Assembly: GCF_004136315.1 (NCBI RefSeq)
Contig: NZ_CP029562.1
Span: 2,733,501 to 2,797,500 of the forward strand
Direction of reading: 5' to 3'
Length of the DNA stretch: 64,000 bases
Source of the DNA: Mesorhizobium sp. Pch-S
Lineage (GTDB): Bacteria; Pseudomonadota; Alphaproteobacteria; Rhizobiales; Rhizobiaceae
Shown: positions 31,192-40,517 of the stretch, in pieces
Layout: each line of letters begins with the position of its first letter
Numbering within the stretch: the stretch's first letter is position 1
Program-made: the position numbers and the translations under genes
Notes under the pieces: generated by a model
What the model was told of the DNA's origin: nothing
What the model saw: the letters and a program-made list of their open reading frames with translations, nothing else
Database searches by the model: none

Positions 31192-33681
31192 ATGCAGGCC
31201 GAACGGGCGTCGGGACACAGGGACATTCATCGCCGCGCGAGCGAAGGCAACGAGCGGAAGCCTAAAACAGCTTTGCTTCCGTCTCTGGCGATATGGACGG
31301 CTCTTGTCGCGAGCATGCCTTGTTCAGTCCCTGCTTATGCGCAGTCGGCCGAGACGACGTCTCGCCCCGGAAGGATTTCTTTCAACATTCCATCTCAATC
31401 CTTGTCGAAGGCGCTCATAGCCTATTCCGGTGTGGCCGGCGTTCAGCTTTTCTTCGATGCCAACCTTGTGCGGGGGAAAAACTCTCCTGGCTTGCGAGGA
31501 TTCTTTACCCGCAACGAGGCGATTGCGCAGTTGCTTGCTGGATCCGGCCTTAGCCACCGCATCAGCAGCAATGTCGTAACGATCAGCGGGCCAAACCCGG
31601 TGGCCGGCAATGGCGACGTTGCCGCGGATAAGTCGACGCTGCTCGACCCGATCCTCCTCGAACGCATCGATAACTGGAACGCGCCTCCCGTTTACGCTGG
31701 GGGTCAGATCGCGACCGGAGCAGCGCTCGGTGTTCTCGGCAATCGCGACGTTATGAGCACGCCGTTCACCGTCACGAGCTACACGTCGAAATTGATTGAA
31801 AACCAGAATTCGCAATCCGTTGCCGATGTCGTGAAAAACGATCCGGCCATCAGCAATGTTGAGCCTACCAATGTCGGCAACAGCAATTATTTCATCATAC
31901 GTGGTGTCCAGGTCGGCAACGGGGCCCTTGCGTATAACGGACTGTTTGGCGTGGCGCCGAACGGCCAGACCACTCTTGCGGGCATCGAACGTGTTGAGGT
32001 CCTGAAAGGACCAGGTGCCTTCCTTGGCGGTCTTTCGCCAAGCGGTGTTGGCGGCGTGATCAATCTCGTGCCCAAACGCGCCGAGGATACGCCTCTGACG
32101 CAATTTACCACTACCTACGCCACCGACAGCCAGTTCGGCGGACATCTCGATATCGGGCGCCGTTTCGGCGACGGCAAGGAATGGGGCGCACGCGCCAACA
32201 TCCTGTATCGCAACGGCGACACGTCGATTTCAGACCAGGCGCAAGAATTGGCGAATGGAACACTTGCGCTTGACTACAAGGGCGAGAGGTTTCGATTTGC
32301 CGTGGATCTCGGTCAGCAGGTGCTCAACACCGAGCGAATGAACAATACCGTGATTGCCGCGGCCGGTGTTCCGTTGGCGCGTCCACCAAAGCCCGAAAAA
32401 GGTTGGGTGTCGCCATGGAATTACAGCGACTTTACCGACAGATATGGCGCTGTTTCGGCTGAGTTGGACATTTCCGACAGTCTCAACGTGTACGCCAAGG
32501 GCGGTCTGAGTTCGATGGATTGGGATCAGGCGGTCGAGGCCGGCACCGGTCTTATGCCCAATGGCAACTTCACCGCAACCGGCCGTCGCTATCTGATCGA
32601 TATTCACCGTCGTTCTGGTGAAGCCGGCCTGCGCGCCAATCTGGACACAGGTGCCGTTTCGCATGAGATCACGCTTTCGGTGAATGGCTACCGCGCTGAC
32701 CGGAATTCGGCGGCCACGAGCATTCTGTCGGTGACACAATCCAATATCTACAACCCGGTCTTTGCGCCTGCGCCGACCATCATCGATACGCCGATAGGTC
32801 CGCAAAGCAAGACGACCTTCACCAGCCTGGCGCTTTCCGACACGCTTTCCGTATTCGATGAAAGGCTTCAGCTGACGCTGGGGCTGCGCAAGCAATATGT
32901 CGAGGTCGAGAATTTCAACGTCGTGACCGGAGCCCAAACGGGCTCGTATGAAAGCGACGCCCTGACACCCGTCATCGGTCTTGCCGTGAAGCCGTGGGAC
33001 AACACCACTATCTATGCAAGCTATATCGAGGGTCTCAGTGCTGGCCAGACCGTGCCAGACACCTATTCCAATCGCGGCGAAGTCCTGTCTCCCTATGTGA
33101 CGGAGCAATACGAGGCCGGCGTCAAGATCGATTGGGGCAATGTTCTTACGACACTGAGCGTTTTCCAGACCACGCAGGCTTCCGGTATCGCCAACAGCGC
33201 CAAGAACACATTCACGGCCGACGGCGAAACCGTCTATCGCGGCGTTGAATTCAACGTTGCAGGCGAGATCACGCCATCGCTTCGCGTTCTCGGTGGGCTT
33301 GTCCTTCTCGACACCAAGGCGACAAAGACGGCGAACGGTCTTTATGATGGAAGGAAGGCCGCCGGCGCGCCGGATTACACCGTTGCGCTCGGAATAGAAT
33401 GGGATCCAAGCTTCCTTCCCAACCTGACGTTGTCGGCACGCATGAACTCGTCGGGATCATCCTATGTCGATGCGGCCAACATGCAAAAAATCTCCGGGTG
33501 GAACACCGTCGACCTTGGCGCACGCTACACCTGGGAGCGGGCAAACGCTCAGCCGATCATCTTCCAGGCAAATCTCACAAACGTTTTCAACGAAGCATAC
33601 TGGAGCACTTTCCCCGGTTACAATCTGCTCTACCCGAGCGCGCCGCGCGCCTTGACCATTTCGACGACCTTCAAGTTTTGA
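31192..33681 (+). CDS. TonB-dependent siderophore receptor with N-terminal signalling (STN) domain
   Basis: 829 residues. A long basic leader and hydrophobic segment (LPSLAIWTALVASMPCSVPAYAQ) serve as signal peptide. Residues about 60-115 form the secretin/TonB short N-terminal domain (ISFNIPSQSLSKALIAYSG), which passes the ligand signal to a FecR-type protein. Then come the plug (SVADVVKNDPAISN, GIERVEVLKGPGAFLGG) and the 22-strand barrel, ending in the aromatic STTFKF. It imports a ferric chelate across the outer membrane. It opens the five-gene uptake set and pairs functionally with the FecI/FecR genes at 37.5-39.0 kb. Confidence 0.95.
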   Translation: MQAERASGHRDIHRRASEGNERKPKTALLPSLAIWTALVASMPCSVPAYAQSAETTSRPGRISFNIPSQSLSKALIAYSGVAGVQLFFDANLVRGKNSPGLRGFFTRNEAIAQLLAGSGLSHRISSNVVTISGPNPVAGNGDVAADKSTLLDPILLERIDNWNAPPVYAGGQIATGAALGVLGNRDVMSTPFTVTSYTSKLIENQNSQSVADVVKNDPAISNVEPTNVGNSNYFIIRGVQVGNGALAYNGLFGVAPNGQTTLAGIERVEVLKGPGAFLGGLSPSGVGGVINLVPKRAEDTPLTQFTTTYATDSQFGGHLDIGRRFGDGKEWGARANILYRNGDTSISDQAQELANGTLALDYKGERFRFAVDLGQQVLNTERMNNTVIAAAGVPLARPPKPEKGWVSPWNYSDFTDRYGAVSAELDISDSLNVYAKGGLSSMDWDQAVEAGTGLMPNGNFTATGRRYLIDIHRRSGEAGLRANLDTGAVSHEITLSVNGYRADRNSAATSILSVTQSNIYNPVFAPAPTIIDTPIGPQSKTTFTSLALSDTLSVFDERLQLTLGLRKQYVEVENFNVVTGAQTGSYESDALTPVIGLAVKPWDNTTIYASYIEGLSAGQTVPDTYSNRGEVLSPYVTEQYEAGVKIDWGNVLTTLSVFQTTQASGIANSAKNTFTADGETVYRGVEFNVAGEITPSLRVLGGLVLLDTKATKTANGLYDGRKAAGAPDYTVALGIEWDPSFLPNLTLSARMNSSGSSYVDAANMQKISGWNTVDLGARYTWERANAQPIIFQANLTNVFNEAYWSTFPGYNLLYPSAPRALTISTTFKF

Positions 33682-33696
33682 CGTAGCCGCCCGTCG

Positions 33697-34620
33697 ATGC
33701 CTCATCTCTCGCGACGCGCGTTCCTGGCAGGTGGGGCGTCCATCGCCCTGTCCACGACAGCATCATACGCCTCGAACGAGTGGCGGAACGTCGAGACATC
33801 TCTGGGGCATGTGGACATTCCGGCTCATCCGCAACGCGTATTGGCGATCGATTCCCGCATCAGTCTGGAATCGGCGCTGGCCCTGGATCTGCCGGTGATA
33901 GGTTATAGCCACAGCCGCGCCCGGCCTTGGGTTCCTGTGCCCGACAGCGTGCCGATGCTGACAGCGCCACCGGACCTCGAGCAGATACTGATGTTGGCGC
34001 CGGACCTGATTTTGTGCCCGGACTCATCGCCAAATTCCGACTGGTGGCCGCTGGCCCGGCTGTCATCCATCGCGCCGGTCCTGCCTTCCAATCACCTTCA
34101 AACGTGGCAGATCAACCTACACCGCCTCGGGGACTGGCTTGGCAAGACGCCAATGGTGCAGCAGCGCCTGCGCGAACACGGCAGCCTGATCGAGGATATC
34201 CGGAGAGCCCACGCCGCTGCGCTGGCGCACCTGCATTTCGCTGCGCTCTACTACGATCCCGTCAGACGCCGCGCAATGGTCTGCAGCCAAGGCACGAGCT
34301 ATGGCCTCGTCATGCCGGCGCAGGTCCTTTCGGAACTGGGCGGACGCGAAATCGGCGCGGACCGGCTCGGCCGCAATGGCGAGGTGACACTGGAGTGTTT
34401 CGGGAAAGTCTTTGGCGACGTTGACGCGATCTTGCTGATCGATTTTGGCAATGGCGCGACGCGCGCATTGTCGGCGGAGCCATTGTGGCAACGGTTGCCA
34501 GCCGTCCGTGCGGACCGAATTCACGTCGTGAAGGGAAATTGCGTGTTCGGTTCGGTATACACCGCACGTTATCTGGCCGAAGGCTGGCGCGGTCTTCTTG
34601 CCAGAGGACAGATGCGATGA
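33697..34620 (+). CDS. Iron-siderophore ABC transporter substrate-binding protein (FecB/FhuD type)
   Basis: 307 residues. Starts with a twin-arginine-like signal (SRRAFLAGGASIAL), so export may be by Tat, as for some FhuD-type proteins. Mature part is the type III periplasmic fold: HPQRVLAIDSRISLESALAL, IGYSHSRARPW, LMLAPDLILC, and a long connecting helix. It captures the ferric siderophore in the periplasm. It starts 15 bases after the receptor stop and its own stop overlaps the next start (ATGA). Confidence 0.93.
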   Translation: MPHLSRRAFLAGGASIALSTTASYASNEWRNVETSLGHVDIPAHPQRVLAIDSRISLESALALDLPVIGYSHSRARPWVPVPDSVPMLTAPPDLEQILMLAPDLILCPDSSPNSDWWPLARLSSIAPVLPSNHLQTWQINLHRLGDWLGKTPMVQQRLREHGSLIEDIRRAHAAALAHLHFAALYYDPVRRRAMVCSQGTSYGLVMPAQVLSELGGREIGADRLGRNGEVTLECFGKVFGDVDAILLIDFGNGATRALSAEPLWQRLPAVRADRIHVVKGNCVFGSVYTARYLAEGWRGLLARGQMR

Positions 34621-35621
34621 GGTCGTTTGACGGGACAAACCTCCGGGTGATCCTGGTCTTCCTCGGTCTCGGCCTCGTTCTGGCGGCGACGGCCCTGATC
34701 GGCCTCTCCACCGGGGCCCGCAACCTGCCTCTCGGGGCTGTTCTCGAAGCGTTGCGAGGCCGAGGCGACGATGAAGCGCTGCTCATTGTCTGGGACATAA
34801 GAGTGCCCCGCGTCGCGATTGCGGCACTGGTGGGCGCTGCGCTGGCGGTGTCGGGCAGCATCATACAATCCGTCACCCGCAATCCCCTCGGGGATCCCGG
34901 CCTGCTTGGCATCAATGCCGGAGCGGCACTGGTGATCGTCATCGGAACCGGCATTCTGGGAACCGACGTCATTTCTTCTCCCTTCTGGCTCGCGGCCGTC
35001 GGCGCGGGTCTTGCTGCCTTCGCTGTGCAGGCTCTGGCGGGTCTCCCCACCCCGATGCGCCTGACGCTGGCCGGAATCGCCGTTGGCGCCTTTTGCTTCG
35101 GCCTTACACAGGCGATTGCCCTGGCCGATCCGGAACGTTTCGACCTCGTCCGGACCTGGCGCGCCGCCTCATTGGCTGCAGCGACGCCCGAAAACGTCAT
35201 GAACTCGATCTGGATGTTCGGCGTCGGCTTTCTCCTGGCGATATGGCTGGCGCCACGCATCGGCCTGATCGCCCTCGGCGAGGATCGAGCAACCTCGCTC
35301 GGGATATCGGTAAACAGGACCAGGTTCATAAGTCTCATAGCCGTCATGCTGCTTGCAGGAAGTTCGACGGCAACCAGCGGACCCATCGCCTTCATCGGGC
35401 TTGCGGCGCCGCACGTTGCGCGGCGGGCAGTGCATGCAGGCGAAGGCGTCATGCTTGCCGTCGCGGCATTCATTGGCGCCGAGCTGGTCATCCTGGCGGA
35501 TACTGTTGCGCGCACGGCCGCCGCACCGAACGAAATTCCCATAAGCGTGGTGATCGCCGCGCTGGGCGCGCCATTCCTCATTTTGGTGGCGCGCAGGCAG
35601 CAGCTATCGCTGCGCGCGTAG
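34617..35621 (+). CDS. Iron-siderophore ABC transporter permease (FecCD family), first
   Basis: 334 residues from the ATG that overlaps the binding-protein stop. About ten membrane segments. The family landmarks are RVPRVAIAALVGAALAVSGSIIQSVTRNPLGDPGLLGINAGAAL (in part) and the late GPIAFIGLAAPHVARR. It forms the channel as a heterodimer with the second permease. 10 bases separate them. Confidence 0.95.
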   Translation: MRSFDGTNLRVILVFLGLGLVLAATALIGLSTGARNLPLGAVLEALRGRGDDEALLIVWDIRVPRVAIAALVGAALAVSGSIIQSVTRNPLGDPGLLGINAGAALVIVIGTGILGTDVISSPFWLAAVGAGLAAFAVQALAGLPTPMRLTLAGIAVGAFCFGLTQAIALADPERFDLVRTWRAASLAAATPENVMNSIWMFGVGFLLAIWLAPRIGLIALGEDRATSLGISVNRTRFISLIAVMLLAGSSTATSGPIAFIGLAAPHVARRAVHAGEGVMLAVAAFIGAELVILADTVARTAAAPNEIPISVVIAALGAPFLILVARRQQLSLRA

Positions 35622-35631
35622 AGGGCGGACG

Positions 35632-36657
35632 ATGGGACAGCCTGCCGAAGGGCATTTTTCACAGGATTTCCTGCGCAAGGCGGGATGGGCGGCGTTTTTC
35701 ATTGCCGCAGTCCTGGGGCTGGCCATCGTGGCCCTTGCGACGGGGACGCTGCCGGTCAGCCTGCGTCAGGTGGCGATCGCCCTGTTCGGCGAAGGCGAGC
35801 CACGCATCAGGCTCGTCGTGGTGGAATGGCGGGCGCCGCGCATCGCTGCCGCGATACTTGCCGGAATGGCGCTCGGCATGGCAGGGGCACTGTTCCAGAC
35901 ATTGTTGCGCAACCCGCTGGGAAGTCCCGATATTATAGGCTTCGATTCCGGCGCCTTCAGCGGTGCGCTGCTGGCTATGGTGGCCGGTGCTTCCGAGATG
36001 ACTGTCGCTGGCGCAAGTCTGGCGGGTGGACTGCTGGCAGGTGTGCTGATCTATGGTCTCTCCGGCTTCCGGAACGGCAGCACGGGGCGCATCATTCTGA
36101 TCGGCATAGCCGTTAGCGCGTTCTTCATGGCGTTGAACGACTGGGTCGTCATGACCGCGCAACTCGATACGGCACTGGCGGCAGCGAGCTGGAAAGCGGG
36201 CTCGTTGAATGGCGTGGATGGCACCAAGCTTGCCTTGGGCGGCCTGATGCTGTGTCTGCTGCTGCCTGCGGCGCTGGCCTGCGCGCGCGCCTTGCGTATC
36301 CTTGAACTGGGCGACGACAGGGCCGCCAGCCTCGGCGAAAACGTCGCTGCCACGCAGCTGAAGATTGGCCTGGTCGGACTGGCTCTGACTGCCGTTGCGA
36401 CCTTTGTGGCTGGCCCGGTCGGGTTCGTGGCGTTGATCGCGCCGCGCGTGGCCCTTTGGCTGATCGGCGGCGCATCAATTCCGCTGCTTGCCTCCGCGTT
36501 GTTCGGCGCGGTGTTCCTGTTGAGCAGCGATCTTGCCGGCCGGCTTTTTTTTCTGCCCCGCATCATCCCCACAGGAGCAATGACCGCCGCGTTGGGAGGC
36601 GTCTATTTCGTCGTGCTGCTCTGGAGCAGGCGAAATGGCAAAGGAGCACTGGCGTGA
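35632..36657 (+). CDS. Iron-siderophore ABC transporter permease (FecCD family), second
   Basis: 341 residues, about ten membrane segments. EWRAPRIAAAILAGMALGMAGALFQTLLRNPLGSPDIIGFDSGAF (in part) and GPVGFVALIAPRVALWL are the conserved loops. Partner of the upstream permease. Its stop overlaps the ATPase start (GTGA). Confidence 0.95.
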   Translation: MGQPAEGHFSQDFLRKAGWAAFFIAAVLGLAIVALATGTLPVSLRQVAIALFGEGEPRIRLVVVEWRAPRIAAAILAGMALGMAGALFQTLLRNPLGSPDIIGFDSGAFSGALLAMVAGASEMTVAGASLAGGLLAGVLIYGLSGFRNGSTGRIILIGIAVSAFFMALNDWVVMTAQLDTALAAASWKAGSLNGVDGTKLALGGLMLCLLLPAALACARALRILELGDDRAASLGENVAATQLKIGLVGLALTAVATFVAGPVGFVALIAPRVALWLIGGASIPLLASALFGAVFLLSSDLAGRLFFLPRIIPTGAMTAALGGVYFVVLLWSRRNGKGALA

Positions 36658-37505
36658 ATGCTATTTCTCCAGCCCTTCATACCGAGGCTCTTTTTGCTGC
36701 CCCCGGCGGCACTCCGGTTCTGCGCGACGTCAATGTGCATTTTCCGCGCGGGGCCTTTTCCGCGATTATCGGGCCGAATGCATCCGGCAAGTCCACCTTG
36801 CTGCGATGTCTGGCGAAGCTTCTCCCGCCCTCTTCGGGACGGGCATTTCTCGACGGCAGGGATATCAGGCAGTTCGAGCGTGGCCTGTTTGCAAAGAGGG
36901 TTGGGTTGCTGCCGCAACAGACACAATTCCCGGATGGAGCGACACCGCTGGAACTGGTCCGGCGTGGGCGCCATCCTCATCACGGATGGTTTCGACCCTG
37001 GTCTGCCAACGATACGGTGGCCGTGGAGGAAGCCATGGTGGTGACTTCGACACTATCGATCGCACAGAATCCGGTTAACCAGCTGTCGGGTGGGCAAAAA
37101 CAGAGAGTATCGCTGGCCATGCTTCTCGCTCAGGGCACCAATATCCTTCTTCTGGATGAACCAACCACATATCTCGACCTTTCGCACCAGATCGAAATTC
37201 TGGAAATTTGCAGCGGTCTTGTGTCTGCCGGCAAAACGGTAATCGCTATCATGCATGATCTTACTCTCGCGGCCCGTTACGCAAGCAATCTCGTCATCGT
37301 CAATCGGGGAACAGTCGTCGATCAGGGAAGTCCTTGGGATCTTCTGACGGAGACCGCGATCGAACGCTTCTTCGGACTAAGATGCTCCATCATTCCAGAC
37401 CCGGAATACCGGACGCCAGTGATCCTGCCCAGGACCGCCTCTGCCGGCAGCCCCAATCCCGGGATGCCGCTATCGGCAAATAGGCGCGTCCAGGTTTTCT
37501 CCTGA
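36654..37505 (+). CDS. Iron-siderophore ABC transporter ATP-binding protein
   Basis: 283 residues from a GTG at 36654 that overlaps the permease stop. Walker A GPNASGKST, Q-loop LLPQQTQFPD, signature QLSGGQKQRVSLAMLLAQ, Walker B ILLLDEPTTYLD, H-loop IMHDLTLAARY: a complete FecE/FepC-type ATPase that powers import at the inner membrane. Last gene of the import operon; convergent with the FecR-type gene 8 bases away. Confidence 0.96.
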   Translation: MNAISPALHTEALFAAPGGTPVLRDVNVHFPRGAFSAIIGPNASGKSTLLRCLAKLLPPSSGRAFLDGRDIRQFERGLFAKRVGLLPQQTQFPDGATPLELVRRGRHPHHGWFRPWSANDTVAVEEAMVVTSTLSIAQNPVNQLSGGQKQRVSLAMLLAQGTNILLLDEPTTYLDLSHQIEILEICSGLVSAGKTVIAIMHDLTLAARYASNLVIVNRGTVVDQGSPWDLLTETAIERFFGLRCSIIPDPEYRTPVILPRTASAGSPNPGMPLSANRRVQVFS

Positions 37506-37513
37506 CGCCGGCG

Positions 37514-38443
37514 TCATCGACGATAGACGACGGCGATGTAGCCATCCGTGTTCAAAACCCTGATCGGCAGGGTTTCCGCGATGGTCCGAAGGACATTTTC
37601 GGCGTGACGGGTATCGAAAACTGCCGTCACCGGAATGTCACCGATGGAGTTGTCCATGAGAATGATCTTGCCGCGACGGTAACGCTCCAGCTCGGCAAGA
37701 ACCTGACGAAGGGGGGCGTCTTCGAAAACAATGCGGTCGTGCCGCCAGGCCTGTACGAGGGGCACGTCGATTTGCGTCGCCGGCAGGATGCCGTTGTCAC
37801 CATAGCTTACTTGCCAGCCCGACTCGACAACAACGGGGTCTGTTCCGGACGCCTTGATCGCCACCGAGTGCTCGACAACCGATACGGTGACAAGATCGAG
37901 CAACATCTTGACATCGAACGCCGTTCCGAGCGCCTGGATGTCTCCCATATCCGCCTGAACGACGAAAGGCCGATTTCTGTCAGGCGCCACCTGAAAGAAC
38001 GCCTGGCCTCTGTGCAGGATGAGACGCCGCTCAGCGTCGGTGAACTGAAGCGACAGGGCGGAATAGCTGCCGAGTTCAACAGCGCTGCCATCGGGCAGGG
38101 TGAACGAGCGGCGTTCAGCAATATCCGTCGTGAATCCAGCGAACAGATCCGGTCGATTGAGGACGTATGCAGTTGGCGCGGCAATGAGTGCCACGAGACC
38201 ACCAATCAGGAAATTTCGGCGATGGACGCGCTCCGATGGCCGCAGCCGATCGTATTCCGGCTTCACGATGTCGAAGCGGTCCCACAAGGTTCGGGCGCGG
38301 TCGTAGAAAGCCGGATGGGATGGGGAGATGGCCAGCCAAGTTTCAAAGGCAAGCCGATCCTCCTCGCTGACAGGCTCGTCCTTCATCCGAACGAACCATT
38401 CCAACGCTTCTATGTAGATCGGATCGGACTCGTCGCCCTGCAT
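37514..38443 (-). CDS. FecR family anti-sigma / sigma regulator
   Basis: 309 residues. N-terminal DUF4880 (EALEWFVRMKDEPVSEEDRLAFETWL, cytoplasmic, binds sigma), one membrane segment at about residues 75-92 (RNFLIGGLVALIAAPTAYVL), then the periplasmic FecR domain (RRSFTLPDGSAVELGSYSAL) and a C-terminal STN-contacting part (APLRQVLAELERYRRGKI). It carries the signal from the loaded outer-membrane receptor to the ECF sigma factor. Downstream of, and co-directional with, the sigma gene. Confidence 0.94.
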   Translation of the reverse strand: MQGDESDPIYIEALEWFVRMKDEPVSEEDRLAFETWLAISPSHPAFYDRARTLWDRFDIVKPEYDRLRPSERVHRRNFLIGGLVALIAAPTAYVLNRPDLFAGFTTDIAERRSFTLPDGSAVELGSYSALSLQFTDAERRLILHRGQAFFQVAPDRNRPFVVQADMGDIQALGTAFDVKMLLDLVTVSVVEHSVAIKASGTDPVVVESGWQVSYGDNGILPATQIDVPLVQAWRHDRIVFEDAPLRQVLAELERYRRGKIILMDNSIGDIPVTAVFDTRHAENVLRTIAETLPIRVLNTDGYIAVVYRR

Positions 38444-38556
38444 AAGCAGCCTGTCTTCCCGGCTTTGATCTGCTTCGCCCCGCCCGCTGGGTCTTATGAG
38501 TTCGCGTGTCCTCTGGTGTATAGGACACCCTGGAGAGGGAGACCAATCAAAGGCAG

Positions 38557-39048
38557 TTATTCCGAACCCAGGCGGCGATCGAGTTCAGCCATGGCAGCAA
38601 CCACCTGCGTGATCACGGTATTCCGGGAAATTTTCATGCGGTCGGCGATTTCGTTGTAGGAAAGGCCCTCGATCCTGTTGAGCAGGAAAGCTTGCCGGCG
38701 ACGTTTGGGCAGTTGGGTGATGGCCTCCAGAAGCCTGCGGAGTTCACTGCGATAGAGCGCCACCATCTCCGGCGAAGGTTTCGTTTCCGCGATGTTGTCC
38801 GCCGTGGCACAAAATGTCTCGATCTCTGCCCGCCGCCGCGAGTCTCGTAGATAATTGAGGGCCAGATTTCGAACCGCTCGCATGACATATGCGGCGTCGG
38901 GCGGTCTTGACTTGCCGCCACGGCCGATCAGGTTCGCGAACGCCTGCTGCACCAGATCTTCGGCCGTATGGGGATTACGGACCATGCGCCTTACATATGA
39001 GCGAAGCCGATCATGTTCGGTTTCGTAAAGCGTTGTTATTTCTACCAC
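38557..39048 (-). CDS. FecI-like ECF RNA polymerase sigma factor
   Basis: 163 residues from a GTG at 39048. Region 2 (LRSYVRRMVRNPHTAEDLVQQAF) and region 4 (LPKRRRQAFLLNRIEGLSYNEIADRMKISRNTVITQVVAAM) are the two domains of group 4 sigma factors; the size is that of FecI. There is no good Shine-Dalgarno sequence before the GTG. It should drive the TonB receptor operon when iron chelate is bound. 113 bp separate it from the FecR-type gene. Confidence 0.93.
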   Translation of the reverse strand: MVEITTLYETEHDRLRSYVRRMVRNPHTAEDLVQQAFANLIGRGGKSRPPDAAYVMRAVRNLALNYLRDSRRRAEIETFCATADNIAETKPSPEMVALYRSELRRLLEAITQLPKRRRQAFLLNRIEGLSYNEIADRMKISRNTVITQVVAAMAELDRRLGSE

Positions 39049-39059
39049 GGGAGGTGTTT

Positions 39060-39113
39060 ATCCGGACCTTCTTCCGCGGGTTCTATAACAACAAAACATG
39101 ACTATTCCAATCA
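39060..39113 (-). promoter_or_regulatory. fecI promoter with candidate iron-responsive operator
   Basis: On the minus strand TTGGAA, 16 bases, TTATAG form a plausible promoter about 30-60 bp before the sigma gene. TGA-N9-TCA (39099-39113) overlaps the -35; this is the pattern described for RirA-type iron-responsive operators of rhizobia. The motif is short: it also occurs at 1745-1759 in an unrelated promoter. Confidence 0.4.
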
Positions 39114-39120
39114 TCTTATA

Positions 39121-40284
39121 TCAGACGCCAGCGCGGCGGTGATCGCCCGCCTTTTCTCTCTCCTCGATCGCTTCGACCTTTCGCCATGGCGGCACGCTGT
39201 GGCCGGCATTGAGCAGGAACAGCAGCGGCGGCGAACGGCGGATCATCTGCAGGCCGATGACAGCGCACAGGATCGCCAGAAGCGGCAATGTGAAGAAGGT
39301 GATCGGAAACAGGTTCGAGCCGTAGTCGCCGAAGAAACGCCGGAAAACGATGCCGGCAAAATTGAACAGGATGGCGTGACTGCAGAACAGCACGAAGGAG
39401 TATGGCTCCAGTCGCATGAAGGTTGCAGCGAACCCGGAATGCCGGATCAGGCCGGTGATCACCCAGAAGCCGCCGGCCATGGTGATGCGCAACAGCGTGT
39501 CGAGGGTGATGCGCAGCTGATCGTTCATCTCGCTGATCAGGATGTTCTGGACGCGGATGGCGATGAAGATCGCAATCATCACGGCAAGGCCGGCCGCCAG
39601 AAACAAGGACAGCCTGTCGATGGTTGCCGCGTTGGTCCCGGCAATGCGCAGCCACATGCCGAGGGAGAAGAACAACAGAAGCTGCGGTCGCTGCAGCAGA
39701 TAGAGATCTTCACCAAACAGCGTGTAGACGACGAGCAGGACCAGGGTCGGCAGCGCGAAGTGCTTCAGCCCTTGATAAAGCAGCGGCGCCAGGAGGCAGC
39801 AGATGAACAGGTCGCGCAGAAACCACAAGGGCACGTCGAGGGGCCACGCAGTGACGGCAAACAGTGCGTTCGCCCGGCCGAGCAGCGTCGGGTCCGGCAT
39901 GTCTTGCCATTTGTCGGTCATCAAACCGTAGGCGACCAGCAGCGCCAGCATGACGAGGTTCCAGGCCGCGAGCGGCACGATCAATGTCTTGAACTTCGAC
40001 CGCGCCAGCGCCATCGGATCAGTCTTGAGCAGACTGGCGACGATGAAATAACCTGACACCACGCTGAGCAGCGAAACCGAGCTCAAACCCAGAAGGCGCG
40101 TGAAGGCGAAATAGACAAAATCGAAGACGGCGGTATCGCGGTCCTGGATATTCTCCATGATGCCCGGCTGCACGTGGACGAACATCATGAAAAAGATGCA
40201 CAGGACGCGCGCAATTCTGACACGGTCGGACACTAACGGCGGAACAGCCGGGACGGGCGAGGGGCGGGACACATTGTTTTTCAA
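39121..40284 (-). CDS. Membrane acyltransferase (acyltransferase 3 family), possible ExoH-like
   Basis: 387 residues from a TTG at 40284, chosen because GAGGAG lies 7 bases upstream and the TTG at 40302 overlaps it. About ten membrane segments; the first includes RIARVLCIFFMMFVHVQPG with the active-site-like histidine of acyltransferase 3 proteins, which modify sugars at the inner membrane. It lies within 1.1 kb of exoP, and the succinyltransferase gene exoH is missing from its normal place, so a role in succinylating the exopolysaccharide is plausible. O-antigen or other sugar acylation is the alternative. Confidence 0.8.
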   Translation of the reverse strand: MKNNVSRPSPVPAVPPLVSDRVRIARVLCIFFMMFVHVQPGIMENIQDRDTAVFDFVYFAFTRLLGLSSVSLLSVVSGYFIVASLLKTDPMALARSKFKTLIVPLAAWNLVMLALLVAYGLMTDKWQDMPDPTLLGRANALFAVTAWPLDVPLWFLRDLFICCLLAPLLYQGLKHFALPTLVLLVVYTLFGEDLYLLQRPQLLLFFSLGMWLRIAGTNAATIDRLSLFLAAGLAVMIAIFIAIRVQNILISEMNDQLRITLDTLLRITMAGGFWVITGLIRHSGFAATFMRLEPYSFVLFCSHAILFNFAGIVFRRFFGDYGSNLFPITFFTLPLLAILCAVIGLQMIRRSPPLLFLLNAGHSVPPWRKVEAIEEREKAGDHRRAGV

Positions 40285-40517
40285 GATTCGTCTCCTCGAC
40301 AAGGTCGGCTCCGATTGACGGAGCGGCGAGCGGTGCGGTCTCTCAGGAGGCGGAGCACAGAGACGCAGCGATGAATGGGCGATGTGTGAGGCCCAGGCAC
40401 CAGTTTATGGGATTCGGACCGGTTGACGGCTTCACAAAGTACAACCCTGGGTAACAAGTCGATCGGGCGACGACGCCGAGCCATTGCCAGGACCCGGGCG
40501 ATCATGAAAAACGCCAG

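Noticed and set aside
34310..35662. 450-codon minus-strand frame opposite the first FecCD permease
   Set aside because: Shadow of a hydrophobic protein gene; no start signal and no motif.
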